Origin: Pirellulaceae bacterium
GTDB lineage: Bacteria > Planctomycetota > Planctomycetia > Pirellulales > Pirellulaceae
Assembly: GCA_019636375.1 (NCBI GenBank)
Contig: JAHBXS010000001.1
Span: 434,001 to 498,000 of the forward strand
DNA: 64,000 nucleotides
Direction of reading: 5' to 3'
Part shown: piece by piece, positions 46,157 to 55,898 of the stretch
How the letters are laid out: every line of letters starts with the position of its first letter
Numbering within the stretch: position 1 is the first letter of the stretch
Notes under the pieces: generated by a model
Told to the model about the DNA's origin: nothing
What the model saw: only the letters and a program-made list of their open reading frames with translations
The model's database searches: none
Translations under genes and position numbers: made by a program

Positions 46157-47602
46157 ATGTCAATTAGAATTGTTTGCTCTTGGTGCCAGCGAAGTTTCGC
46201 CGTTCCAAACAATGCTGCTGGAACCAAGGTTCAATGCCCAGAATGCGATGAACCGGTTAAGGTTCGAGTGCCCAGTCACCCAGACCACGATCCACTAAAG
46301 AAATCAAAGCGTCGGGAGAGGCGAGCATCGCGTCAAGAACGTCGTCAACAAAAGTCATTGAACCCTCCAGTACATGTCGCCCCAGCGCTGACTGAGCATC
46401 AAAAAGTTTTGGCCCCATCCCTGCCAACTCCGCCCACGTATTTGTCTCCTAGTTTTCAAGGACAAATTCCTCAAGTAACCGAAGAAGTACGCATTCCAGG
46501 CGGCCCGACACCACTGGTGCTTGCATTGTTGACGATTGCGACGATCGCAATTTGCCTCGCGTTAGGCTTTGGGACTTTAGCCCTGATTCGGATGAGGCCA
46601 GAGGTGAAAAATGAGACTTCAGCGGCAGTGTCTGGCGAAAAACTTGTGAATCAAAATCGAAGAATCCCACAGTTTCCTGACATGCTTCCAGAAGGCGAAG
46701 TCACCAATCGAGGAGTTGATATTTTCAAAGTGGATTTGGGCGCGTTCAGTGGATTTCCCCACGACATGCCCGGGGGCACAACGCAAATGCGGATTTTCAT
46801 GCCCGCCATTGATGAAGACCAACATCATCCGCGTGGTTCGTTGGCATGTGTGTTAGTTCCAGCGGGAGGTAAAAACCCATTTCACGGTTATTCTTTACTT
46901 CCGCCCAATGAATTGGAGCCGTTATTTCCCTACTCGGCAAAAGGTTTCGTGGTCGTTCATTTTTCAGTTGATGGGGCTTTGCCGCGCGAGAACTACACCA
47001 ACCAGAGCCGTTTTTGGGACGATTTTCAAACGAGCCATCGTGCGTTTAAGAAGTCGAATAGCGGTGTGGAAAACGCCGTCATGGCTTATGAATTCGTACG
47101 CCAAAAAATCCCTGCTGTTAACCCCAAACATATTTTTGTCGCGGGCGAGTTGTCAGGCGCCACACTCGCCCTGCAGTTCGCGTCGCAAGAGCCCCGAATC
47201 GCTGGCTGCGTTGCAATGTCGCCGTTTGTAGATATGACGGCAACTTTAAAAGACCTCGCCGTGCCCACAGGTCGTTACGACCTGATTGCTCAGATGAAAG
47301 AGTCCGCAGAAACTTTTTCGCCTTTGAGTCTAACAGAAAAAATCAAATGTCCTGTCTTGATAACCTATGTACGAGAACTTTCCGATTTACCGCGCCGAGA
47401 AGCTGAGGAATTCGTGGCAAAATTAAGACTCACCAACGATTCTGTCGATTTTCGACAAACCGAAGTTGTTCCCGAGGACCCTTACTACGCAAATATGAAA
47501 TACATGAACAGCGCTGCGTGGCTGAGAACACAAGTCAGCGGAAAGGCCATTTACGAACTTCGGCCAGAAGATTCGGACCCAAGCCTGGACTATCGCAGAT
47601 AG
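46157..47602 (+). CDS. Zinc-ribbon membrane protein with alpha/beta-hydrolase-like domain
   Basis: 481 residues. The N-terminus is a zinc ribbon of the MJ0042 kind (CSWCQRSFAV and CPECDEPVKV, Cys at about 8, 11, 27 and 30), then a Lys/Arg-rich linker and one helix (about 120-145). The C-terminal 260 residues resemble an alpha/beta hydrolase of the dienelactone-hydrolase or prolyl-oligopeptidase type (FVAGELSGATLALQFASQEP; VAMSPFVDM). In the nucleophile elbow the expected GxSxG reads GELSG, so the usual Ser position is Leu and the next residue is Ser. It may be catalytically altered or inactive. It stands alone; the upstream DNA is non-coding. Confidence 0.8.
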   Translation: MSIRIVCSWCQRSFAVPNNAAGTKVQCPECDEPVKVRVPSHPDHDPLKKSKRRERRASRQERRQQKSLNPPVHVAPALTEHQKVLAPSLPTPPTYLSPSFQGQIPQVTEEVRIPGGPTPLVLALLTIATIAICLALGFGTLALIRMRPEVKNETSAAVSGEKLVNQNRRIPQFPDMLPEGEVTNRGVDIFKVDLGAFSGFPHDMPGGTTQMRIFMPAIDEDQHHPRGSLACVLVPAGGKNPFHGYSLLPPNELEPLFPYSAKGFVVVHFSVDGALPRENYTNQSRFWDDFQTSHRAFKKSNSGVENAVMAYEFVRQKIPAVNPKHIFVAGELSGATLALQFASQEPRIAGCVAMSPFVDMTATLKDLAVPTGRYDLIAQMKESAETFSPLSLTEKIKCPVLITYVRELSDLPRREAEEFVAKLRLTNDSVDFRQTEVVPEDPYYANMKYMNSAAWLRTQVSGKAIYELRPEDSDPSLDYRR

Positions 47603-47897
47603 CCGGCATTGCCAGTCCTTTTCCCTTCGGTTAAGCATCAACATGACGCTTCTCCAGCGATCCTGACTATGACGCGATCACAAGCGGCACCCATTATGCT
47701 AAAATGATTCAAATAGGCAACGCGACATTGATTCGAGTCAAGTTCAACAGGCCCAAAACTTTTGGCAAGCAGCAAGGTACTTTATTCGGTCGTTCGTAAT
47801 TTGGGTGCTCATCAATATTGTCGATACTCGACAGTGCTTTTTATCGGACCGCCATCAATTGCCAATGACAACGGGAAAAATTCCAGCTTAATCCACC

Positions 47898-48389
47898 ATG
47901 TTTTTTCGACTGCTGCTCCTATTCATTATTGTCCCATTGGCTGACTTGGCGGTCTTGATGATCGTCAGCAAGTATCTCACTTGGCCGTTAACGCTGCTGC
48001 TTGTGATTTTGACTGGAGTCTTAGGGGCTTGGTTGGCTCGCCTACAATGGCATTGGCTGATCGTGAGATTGAAAACTCGCCAGCAACCCGCGTCTCTGTC
48101 AGAGGTACTGTCTGACGGTGCGATGATCCTATTTGCAGGCGCGTTGCTCGTGACTCCAGGATTTTTAACTGATTTGTTTGGATTAACGCTACTCATTCCC
48201 CAATGCCGCCGCTGGTATCGCGGATATCTAGCAAGACGATTGAGTGAAGGGCTCCAAATACAGGTTTTTAGCACCTATGAAGTTGAAGAAGACGGAGTTG
48301 TCGACGGACGTGTTACACCCGAAAATAGTGAAATGGATGACTCTGACATTGAGCCCGACCACCATCGCGAGTCACGCAGGTTAAATTGA
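47898..48389 (+). CDS. fxsA: FxsA family membrane protein
   Basis: 163 residues. Four hydrophobic segments: FFRLLLLFIIVPLADLAVLM, TWPLTLLLVILTGVLGAWLA, a loop, and GAMILFAGALLVTPGFLTDLFGLTLLIP. The TDLFGLTLLIP turn is the FxsA hallmark. FxsA is an inner-membrane protein linked to phage T7 exclusion in E. coli; its general role is unclear. The tail (about 30 residues) is acidic. No neighbours suggest a pathway. Confidence 0.9.
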   Translation: MFFRLLLLFIIVPLADLAVLMIVSKYLTWPLTLLLVILTGVLGAWLARLQWHWLIVRLKTRQQPASLSEVLSDGAMILFAGALLVTPGFLTDLFGLTLLIPQCRRWYRGYLARRLSEGLQIQVFSTYEVEEDGVVDGRVTPENSEMDDSDIEPDHHRESRRLN

Positions 48390-48743
48390 GCCGCAAACCT
48401 TTACATTTGAGGCTCCGTGGATGACGAGCCAGCTTTTTCGGAAAAACGTTCGAAATTCGGTTGCTGCCAAGGTCGGAAAATCAGAAAGGTTCATTAAAAA
48501 TTCATCGACGCTAGGTTGGCGCCGAGTGCGCGAAACCAGAAAATGAAGTAATCGTTTACGGGGTCGTCCTTGGATTCATAACCAATCCACTTTTTGGCGA
48601 ATCACATATTCAAACGGTTTGCCGCAGCATGCTCCTTTGGTCGGCCCGCTCTTTTTACCGAGTGAAAAGCTACGCGGCCGTTTACTCCGTGAACGGTTTC
48701 AAAATAAAAGAGTTGTCGGAACCGGGCCTTGAAAGGATTTCCT
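48390..48743. other. Intergenic region holding a dispersed element
   Basis: About 350 bp. Apart from the minus-strand inverted-repeat element (48550-48699) I see no gene or clear promoter. Confidence 0.5.
48550..48699 (-). mobile_element. Dispersed 150-bp inverted-repeat element, copy E (inverted)
   Basis: Read on the minus strand it begins AAACCGTTCACGGAGTAAAC, continues GGCCGCGTAGCTTTTCACTC and GAATATGTGATTCGCCAAAA, and ends CCCCGTAAACGATTA. It is the same order as copies A, B and C but in the opposite orientation, so the family is dispersed rather than part of one tandem array. Confidence 0.8.
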
Positions 48744-49229
48744 ATGAGTTTATTTGAAGATACAACCTTCCAGTATCGAGACACCTTTTTCGTTTTGTTC
48801 GACAAGGACAATCGGCCAACGGCAGATCGACTTCGCAAGGCATTCGCCAAACTGGGCTCGCGCTATGAAGTCCTAAATGTTTGCGAAACGCCAGAAGGGA
48901 TCGAATCGCTGACGATCAAGTCTCCCTATGATTTTTCAGCGATGGATATTGTCTACGTAGAGGGCGAAGAAGTCACCGGTCAGATCAAGGATTTAATGGA
49001 GGAATTTCGCGCGATCACCTTGATTGGCGATGAAGCTCAGAAAATTCAACAACTAAAGTCTTGCGACGCCCGCTTCGACATTTTTCATTTCGAACAATCA
49101 GTTCCGGGCGGCGGCATGGGAGAAGACGATGACCAACTTGACCCTGGCGGTCTACTGCTGGTCATCGATAAACTTTCTGAGCTATCGAATGGGACCGGCC
49201 TGGACCCACAAAGCATGAGTATTCTCTAG
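48744..49229 (+). CDS. Hypothetical protein, 161 residues
   Basis: From the ATG at 48744, after AAGGATTTCCT; an in-frame TTG at 48729 is less likely. Soluble, acidic, no signal peptide. The opening (LFEDTTFQYRDTFFVLFDKD) and VLNVCETPEGIESLTIKSPY suggest a regular alpha/beta fold. A Gly- and Asp-rich loop (GGGMGEDDDQLDPGG) comes near the end. I do not recognise the family. Normal codon use and good spacing support a real gene. Confidence 0.65.
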   Translation: MSLFEDTTFQYRDTFFVLFDKDNRPTADRLRKAFAKLGSRYEVLNVCETPEGIESLTIKSPYDFSAMDIVYVEGEEVTGQIKDLMEEFRAITLIGDEAQKIQQLKSCDARFDIFHFEQSVPGGGMGEDDDQLDPGGLLLVIDKLSELSNGTGLDPQSMSIL

Positions 49230-49324
49230 CGACCTAAAATCGCAGCGCATACCCATCAATTGTAGCTACAAGCCTGCCCCACTCTCGCAAAACCTCTGTA
49301 TCAATCAGGCTTTTGCGCGAACCG

Positions 49325-52300
49325 TTATCTTAAGTCCGGGTCGGATACGTCGATCGTACTCGTTGAACGGTACAAACCAAGGTCAGACACACCGTCTCCA
49401 TTCCAATCACCGACGACAGGAATGTCGCTCGCCTTCCCATAGAGAATTCTTAGGTCGTCGGCGTCTTCTCGGTGATTGCCATTTGAATCGATAATCCAGG
49501 TTCCATCACGAAAAACCCCAATTTGATCGATTCCGTCTCCGTTGAAGTCACCAACGATTGGGATGTCTCCAGTTCGTCCAAATTGGATGACTTTATCATG
49601 TTCATCGAGTCGCCCGTCACCGTTGACATCCAGTCTCCAACTACCGTTGTTGAATGTACCGATTGAACGAATTCCGTTTCCGTTCCAGTCTCCTGTGACT
49701 GGAGTGTACCGTTGTTCATCAATTCCGAACACATGGTCAATGGCGTCAGTTCGTTGCCGTCCAAATGATGTGAGTTTCATTGATCGCGCCCCGTTGACGG
49801 CCTCTTCTCCAACCGCAGGAACATTTTTTGCTGTGGTATGAGGACGGTTTTCTGGGTTTGGCAATCCTGGTTCGCGAGCGATCGCTTCGGGATCGCGATG
49901 CCACATCGGTCCGTAGATGCCGATGTCATCTTTTCCGTCACCGTCCCAATCACCCACAACAGGAGTATCGGCGAGGTCACCCAGACGAACCATTAAGTCG
50001 TCCTTGTCCCAGGTCCCTGATCGATTAATGTCAATCAGCCAGAATCCATCTTTAAAGATGCCGACTTCCGAAATGCCATCTCCGTCGAAGTCTCCGACCA
50101 CTGGCAAACCATCGGTCGCACCAAAAATAAATCGATAATCGAGTTCAGAAATCGAGTTTCCGTTGAGGGTGGCAAAGGACCATTCCCCTGCGTCCATGTC
50201 AAACCGATTCCAATCGTTTGAGGATATCATTGAGGCTTGCAACCAAATGCTTTGCCGCTCTTCCTCGGTTTGCAATTCGCGAGGTTGACCTGCATTGATC
50301 ACGCTCAAATGCCATGTGTAGGCCTGCCCGCCCATGGGAACTTCAAACTGAACGTTGTTGATCGTTCCAATCAATCTCGTGAAGATTCCTGGTTGGGATC
50401 CTGCCAAACCGCCATAACCAGCAAGCGGAGCACCTGGCGGGGTTGGGTTCCCCATCCGAGGGGTTGGGTCATTTCCTGGCCACCAGCGAGGATCATCAGG
50501 AGGTGGCGGTGGCTCAACCTTAAGCGATCTAACCTCAGTGAAGTTGTTTTGGACAGATATTCCTCCAGCGTTCACCTGGATATTGGCAATCATATCCATG
50601 ATTTGGCCTTGCGAGAAAGTCATCAACAGCGATTGCGGTGCTTGTTGTGCTGATGAAGATGAATTGAAGACGAACCCAGTGGTTGAACCCACAACGTTGT
50701 TGGCGTCAACGTAACCTGTGGGTTGCTCTTGCAGCACAATGTAGTTGCCCGCACGCAATCCTTCGAACGAATAGTTTCCGTTCGCGTCGGTGAAGGTGTA
50801 GATCGTTGCATTCGGGTTGTTTCCAAGATGGACGTAGAATTCTGGCAAGACATCCGCCAACGTCACGGCCCGTGGATTCAATGAGTCTTCGGTGTTGAAG
50901 AAGTACAGTTGAAGTTTGACCCCTGCGATCGGTTTGTCGATGCCGGCTTGGAAGATGCCGTCTCGCAGGTCGCGATAATTGGTAGGGACCAAACCATCCT
51001 GCGTTTCGAAGGCCGGACCGTCTTCCCAGACGCGACCATGAATTGCCGCAGGCAATGCTTCACAGAAGTTGTACTCAACCAGTCTTTGCCCAGAAATGAT
51101 CGTGATCTCTGAAATCAAGTTGGAAGAAGTACTCCCAGGTCCATCTCCAAGGCCTTCGACCTTTCCGGGTTTTTGTCCTTGCGAAAAATATCCATCTGGT
51201 TGGATTTGATGAACCGAATAGGAACCGGGCAACAAGCCATTGAACTCGTATTTTCCGTTCGCATCGGTTTTGGTTCTGCCGATTTCATTTCCTTGGATAT
51301 CCCGCAGAATCAACTCGACGTTTGCAATCGGGCGATCGCCCTTGGTGACATCATAGACGCAATTTCCGTCGGCGTCGGCATACACAAAACCGCTGATGCT
51401 ACTATGGAGCAGTTCTCCAAAGTCGTAGTTGCTTCCTTGGTCTCCATAGCAAACGACGATGTTTCTGAATTCATCGTTGTATTTTTCACCGCTGCTCACG
51501 CCGTTCACAATTCCAAGCGAGTCTTTGCCATCAACAAAGTGTGACGGTTGGACTTGCTTGACAGTGTAGGTCCCCTTAGGGAGATTTGTAAATTCGTAGC
51601 AACCTTCGGCGTCGGTACGAGTCTCGGCAATTTTTGCGCCTTGATCATCAAACAACTGAACCAACACACCGCCGATGCGAGGCTCATGTGCATCGCGAAT
51701 ACCATCATTATTGAGGTCATGCCAGACCTTGCCCGAAATTCGGGCGGGTTCATGCTCGCAAAAATCGTATCGTAGACCGCTTTGGCCGCTGGTCATTGTG
51801 ATGTTCGAAATGCGATTGAGGCCCGCAATCGTTCCCACAGTTTGTCCATTGACCGAACCCGGCTTTTCTGGCCCCGAAAGGAACCCGTCGGGTTGGACTT
51901 GAACCACCGTGTAAGTTCCATTGCGCAAATCGCCGAACTCATAAAAGCCGTTGGCGTTCGTTTGAGTCGAGGCAACGAGCGATCCCGAAAGATCGAATAG
52001 GTGCATCGTCACGCCAGCGATGGGTCGATAGGCCGGATCACTCGGGTCAACGCAATGACCATCTCGATTGGTGACGCTCACGTAACCGCTAATCGAAACA
52101 GGTTTAAGCTCACCGAAGTTGTATTGCACACCTCGGTCATCAGCACATAGTAAGACGTTGGTGAATCGGTCATTTTGCAAAGAGCCGTTGGCTTGTCCAC
52201 CAACTAAGCCCAGTGAGTCTTTTCCGTCGATGTAACCGGTCAGCGGGCTCGTCTCGCCGGGATAGGTGTTGATTTGAACAACTTCGTAAATGCCCGGGGG

Positions 52301-53689
52301 CAAACCCTCAACTTGATAGCGCCCATTGGAATCGGTACGCACAAAAATAGGGGAAGTATTTGCAAATGGATCTTTGATCGAGGCATCTTTCCAACCGACA
52401 CGCGTCACTTGGATCAACACGTTTGCAAGACCTTCTTCGCCTGAATCAATCCGCCCGTCGTCGTTGCGATCGTGCCAAACTGTCCCGGAGATTGCCGCTG
52501 GGCGGACTTCTTTGAAGTCGTAATTCGTGGCCGCAGTACCTCCCAAAGGAATGTGAATATTCGTGATGATATTTTGGTTGCCGTTGGCATCGGGCAGAAC
52601 ATCACCTCGATTGACTCCGGCAACACTTCCGGCCACCGCTGCGACGTCAAGATAGCCTTCTGGTTGAACTTGAACCAAGCGATAGCTTCCTGGAGGCAAG
52701 CCCAGGTTCTCGCCGAACACATAGCGTCCGTTTTGATCAGTCTTCGTGGTTGCAACCGTCTCGTAGTTTCCAGTTTGAGGATTGAGACGTTGGAGATTGA
52801 TGGTGACGTTCCCGATTCCGTGTTCACTGGAATCGCGCTCGCAATTTAGATTTTCGTCGTGATAGACTTGGCCGGAAATCACAACTGGTTTCGGCGAAAG
52901 TTCGTAGACGGTGACGGCCCCCGAAGTCCGATCTCGCTCTCCCATATCATTGTCGGCGCGTAGGTCCAGCTTTTTTCCAGCTAATTCGCTACCAACCCTG
53001 AATAGTTCATTGTAGTAATCGTAGAACTGCCCCGTGGTTTGCTCGGGAGTTTGATTAAAGGGGTCATTGTCGATGACGTTAATCACCTTTTCTCTGAAGG
53101 TGTAGTGAGCGTCGGCGAAGTTGGCGGTAACCCAGGTTCCCTCCATCTCCAGCCCTGAGACGATCATGTCGATCTTGCCATTTTTTTCAACTTCATCGAC
53201 ATCGATTGAAAACCCAAATCGGTCGCCTGCTTGGAAATCGCGGACGGTTACCGTTAGCGACAGGCCATCGTTGGATATCGCCACTGACACGATATCAGCA
53301 GCCGTAACTCCCTGACTTCGACCAGCCTCAAATTTGAAGGGATGAAACTTGTCGGCCCCTAGTCCGTTGTGGTCAAAAATGATGTCGCCACGTGACCTGC
53401 CGCCAGAAAGGTCTTGGTCACCGTTGATCGTAAAACTCGTCAATCGCGTCGTCGGAGAGCCACCTTGAAAAGTGACTTCGAAATAGTCTGGAGTGGCGTC
53501 GGAACCAGAATCGGCCTCGAAATAAGTCACGCCAACGACCACCGGGTCAGCCGATAGAACAACTCGCGGCTCCATAACCTCGAGTTGGCATCGCCGCTGG
53601 GTCGAGGACTCGATTTTACCAGTCGGCTTTTTTTGACCGAAGACGAATGCGGAAAGTTTTTTGGCGAAACTCAAAGGACAATCCTCCAT
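49325..53689 (-). CDS. Giant exported protein with SdrD-B-like and FG-GAP-like repeats
   Basis: About 1454 residues from the ATG ending at 53689; the frame is open back to a TTG at 53755, with a further ATG at 53731. The export motif MEPRVVLSADP lies at about 39-49. The middle holds six SdrD-B/Cna-B-like beta domains (ISGQVYHDENLNC, ISGTVWHDRNDDGRIDSGEE, ISGYVSVTNRDGH, ISGKVWHDLNNDGIRDAHEP, ISGFVYADADGNC, IHGRVWEDG). The C-terminal part has five FG-GAP/VCBS-type units (GDFDGDGISEVGIF, GDWDGDGKDDIGIY and relatives), whose DxDxDG loops bind calcium. It is probably a long cell-surface adhesin or matrix protein. The WD40 gene lies just upstream on the same strand. Confidence 0.9.
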   Translation of the reverse strand: MEDCPLSFAKKLSAFVFGQKKPTGKIESSTQRRCQLEVMEPRVVLSADPVVVGVTYFEADSGSDATPDYFEVTFQGGSPTTRLTSFTINGDQDLSGGRSRGDIIFDHNGLGADKFHPFKFEAGRSQGVTAADIVSVAISNDGLSLTVTVRDFQAGDRFGFSIDVDEVEKNGKIDMIVSGLEMEGTWVTANFADAHYTFREKVINVIDNDPFNQTPEQTTGQFYDYYNELFRVGSELAGKKLDLRADNDMGERDRTSGAVTVYELSPKPVVISGQVYHDENLNCERDSSEHGIGNVTINLQRLNPQTGNYETVATTKTDQNGRYVFGENLGLPPGSYRLVQVQPEGYLDVAAVAGSVAGVNRGDVLPDANGNQNIITNIHIPLGGTAATNYDFKEVRPAAISGTVWHDRNDDGRIDSGEEGLANVLIQVTRVGWKDASIKDPFANTSPIFVRTDSNGRYQVEGLPPGIYEVVQINTYPGETSPLTGYIDGKDSLGLVGGQANGSLQNDRFTNVLLCADDRGVQYNFGELKPVSISGYVSVTNRDGHCVDPSDPAYRPIAGVTMHLFDLSGSLVASTQTNANGFYEFGDLRNGTYTVVQVQPDGFLSGPEKPGSVNGQTVGTIAGLNRISNITMTSGQSGLRYDFCEHEPARISGKVWHDLNNDGIRDAHEPRIGGVLVQLFDDQGAKIAETRTDAEGCYEFTNLPKGTYTVKQVQPSHFVDGKDSLGIVNGVSSGEKYNDEFRNIVVCYGDQGSNYDFGELLHSSISGFVYADADGNCVYDVTKGDRPIANVELILRDIQGNEIGRTKTDANGKYEFNGLLPGSYSVHQIQPDGYFSQGQKPGKVEGLGDGPGSTSSNLISEITIISGQRLVEYNFCEALPAAIHGRVWEDGPAFETQDGLVPTNYRDLRDGIFQAGIDKPIAGVKLQLYFFNTEDSLNPRAVTLADVLPEFYVHLGNNPNATIYTFTDANGNYSFEGLRAGNYIVLQEQPTGYVDANNVVGSTTGFVFNSSSSAQQAPQSLLMTFSQGQIMDMIANIQVNAGGISVQNNFTEVRSLKVEPPPPPDDPRWWPGNDPTPRMGNPTPPGAPLAGYGGLAGSQPGIFTRLIGTINNVQFEVPMGGQAYTWHLSVINAGQPRELQTEEERQSIWLQASMISSNDWNRFDMDAGEWSFATLNGNSISELDYRFIFGATDGLPVVGDFDGDGISEVGIFKDGFWLIDINRSGTWDKDDLMVRLGDLADTPVVGDWDGDGKDDIGIYGPMWHRDPEAIAREPGLPNPENRPHTTAKNVPAVGEEAVNGARSMKLTSFGRQRTDAIDHVFGIDEQRYTPVTGDWNGNGIRSIGTFNNGSWRLDVNGDGRLDEHDKVIQFGRTGDIPIVGDFNGDGIDQIGVFRDGTWIIDSNGNHREDADDLRILYGKASDIPVVGDWNGDGVSDLGLYRSTSTIDVSDPDLR

Positions 53690-53755
53690 GAGCGGTTGTG
53701 AATGGGAAGTCTTCCTTAACTCTCCCAACATTTTTGTGGTGTCGTTCCGTCTCAA

Positions 53756-54802
53756 CTATTTGAAACGTGAATTCCAGCCATTGTTATCCGGATTTCCAAC
53801 ATCGAGCGAACTGGTGTTCAACTCACGTCGCCAAACTCGGACTTGAGTATCAAAACTGCCTGAAACCAAGATGCTGGCACCCTTAACGAGGCAACTCACG
53901 GTTCCCGTATGGCCTTTCAATGTGGCCGATTTTTCGCGAGTGGCGATGTTCCAAATCGAAACCTCGTTGTCGCTCCCTCCCGTGACAATGTGAGCCTCAT
54001 CCAAGGTAGCGACGCAATACAATTTTGCAGCGAACCGAGGAAACTCAACAACGACTCGTCCGGTGTCTGGATCGGAGATTTTTACGAATTGGTCTTGGCT
54101 GGCACTAAGAATCCTGCCATCAGGCAAAAAGTTGATATCTAAAATTCGTTGGCGATGGATGGCCAGATCCACAATTTTTGATCGAGTGGCGACATCCCAT
54201 ACCCGAACGTTTCCATCGCGACCTGCCGCAGCGACCCGACTTCCATCGTGCGAGAAACGAACGCATTGAACATCATTGGTCGAACAAGTCAGTTTGTGCT
54301 GGAGTTCGCGGTTTCCCAAATCATAAAGATGCAAGCTTTGTTCAAAACCTACGATAGCGATCGTTCGAGATTGAGGACAAATATCGGCGTCAATAATTGC
54401 GGCGGTGTGCAACGGCATTTGGTAGGGAGCATCCCATTCTGTCGTTTTCCAGAGGAGGCACTTGCGGTCGTTGCCGGCAGTTAGGAGCACTTTTCCATCG
54501 GGCGAAAACTTCGCGACTCGAACCCAGTCGGAGTGCCCTCGCAGCGTATGGGCGAATGTTTTTGATGCCAAATCGTATACAGAGATGAAGTGATCGTCGC
54601 CAACAATCGCGAGAAGACTCTCGGCCGGATTCAAAGCCACGTCGGCCACAACCGGCGGGCGAAAATTGGGAGCCTGCCCCACCGTTTGAATGACTTCGGA
54701 CTTCCAATCGCCGACAGCGGTTGTATTCGCAATTAATGGACGGTGAACAAGTCCAGCGGCGGTAAATACCCCCACGGTTCCAAGGAATTGGCGTCGATAC
54801 AT
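53756..54802 (-). CDS. WD40-repeat protein with Tat-type signal
   Basis: 348 residues from the ATG ending at 54802; the longer open frame to 54958 has no support. MYRRQFLGTVGVFTAAGLV is a twin-arginine-like signal. The rest is a WD40 propeller, with at least six repeats visible (for example HSDWVRVAKFSPDGKVLLTA, DRKCLLWK and HTGTVSCLVKGASILVSGSF). It should be a folded exported protein that acts as a binding scaffold. The giant protein gene starts about 67 bp after its stop, so they may form one transcript. Confidence 0.85.
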   Translation of the reverse strand: MYRRQFLGTVGVFTAAGLVHRPLIANTTAVGDWKSEVIQTVGQAPNFRPPVVADVALNPAESLLAIVGDDHFISVYDLASKTFAHTLRGHSDWVRVAKFSPDGKVLLTAGNDRKCLLWKTTEWDAPYQMPLHTAAIIDADICPQSRTIAIVGFEQSLHLYDLGNRELQHKLTCSTNDVQCVRFSHDGSRVAAAGRDGNVRVWDVATRSKIVDLAIHRQRILDINFLPDGRILSASQDQFVKISDPDTGRVVVEFPRFAAKLYCVATLDEAHIVTGGSDNEVSIWNIATREKSATLKGHTGTVSCLVKGASILVSGSFDTQVRVWRRELNTSSLDVGNPDNNGWNSRFK

Positions 54803-55174
54803 TGGCGGGCCTACGAGTTTACGAGAATTGGGCAATTTTCTGGCTAGTCGGTGACAGCATTTGATTTTTACCGAACCGGATACGAATTTCGGTGCAGAAA
54901 AGATGGAGTTTCGCGGGACACCCCCCTTTTCGAATACACTCTCAATGCGTACTCTCAAAAGTTCTTATCGGCGAAGTGCCGAAAGGGACAACAAGGAATT
55001 TGAATTCCAGTTTCTCGTTATTTTTTTCCTGAACTAATGTCGTTTGAATAATTGGAAGAGTCGCTGCTAGCAGTTCTTGTCGGCGATTGTTGCAATTATT
55101 CAGGAAGCACGAAGTTCCGAGTTCGCTGGAGTTTGACTGTTTAGGTCTAACGCAAACTTTAACGATTGGCGACC
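54803..55174. other. Divergent intergenic region between the WD40 gene and rnc
   Basis: About 370 bp with no gene. It should hold the two divergent promoters; I cannot point to a confident -35/-10 pair or operator. Confidence 0.45.
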
Positions 55175-55876
55175 ATGCTATCTGATGAACAACGTGCTTT
55201 CGTGGAACGCGCTGAGCAGCACCTCAAGATTGAATTTCAAAACAAGGGGCTTTTGCTGGCCGCTTTGACACACGCCTCCGGAGCACTAACTTCTCTCGAC
55301 TCGAACGAACGTTTAGAGTTCTTGGGTGACGCCGTTCTGGGCTTTTGTGTTTGCTGCTACCTCTACGAAGCGTATCCAAGTTGGAACGAGGGTGAATTGA
55401 CCAAGGTCAAATCTGCGGTAGTCAGTCGCCAAGCCTGCTTTAATTGGGCTCAACAACTTGACTTGGAAGAATTAATCGTTGTCGGCAAGGGAATTCCCCA
55501 AACCCGCTCCCTTCCTCAGTCATTATTGGCCGACGGTTTTGAGGCGATTGTTGCCGCCATCTACCTCGATCAGGGTCTCGCGGTGGCTAGCAACTTTCTG
55601 AGACCATTAATCGAGTCGCAAATCGAGTCTGTACTTCAATGTTCGGTAGCAAACAACTTCAAATCGGCTTTGCAACATTTGGCCCAACGAGATTATGGCT
55701 CCACTCCCACTTATAAAGTTTTGGACGAATCTGGTCCCGATCACGAAAAGAATTTCTTGATCGCCGCCAAATTAAATCAGCGGGAATTCCCACCAGCTTG
55801 GGGGCGCAGTAAAAAAGAGGCCGAACAAAGGGCTGCCGAAATCGCGTTGAAAATACTAGAAAATGCCAATGATTGA
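55175..55876 (+). CDS. rnc: Ribonuclease III
   Basis: 233 residues from the ATG at 55175 (a TTG lies three codons earlier). The catalytic domain has the signature NERLEFLGDAVLG, which binds two magnesium ions, together with ADGFEAIVAAIYLDQG, the second acidic cluster. The dsRNA-binding domain is at the C-terminus (FKSALQHLAQRDYGSTPTYK, then GRSKKEAEQRAAEIALKIL). It cuts double-stranded RNA in rRNA and mRNA processing. Convergent with fmdB, 22 bp apart. Confidence 0.96.
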   Translation: MLSDEQRAFVERAEQHLKIEFQNKGLLLAALTHASGALTSLDSNERLEFLGDAVLGFCVCCYLYEAYPSWNEGELTKVKSAVVSRQACFNWAQQLDLEELIVVGKGIPQTRSLPQSLLADGFEAIVAAIYLDQGLAVASNFLRPLIESQIESVLQCSVANNFKSALQHLAQRDYGSTPTYKVLDESGPDHEKNFLIAAKLNQREFPPAWGRSKKEAEQRAAEIALKILENAND

Positions 55877-55898
55877 CAACCAATGACAGGGCAAGAAC

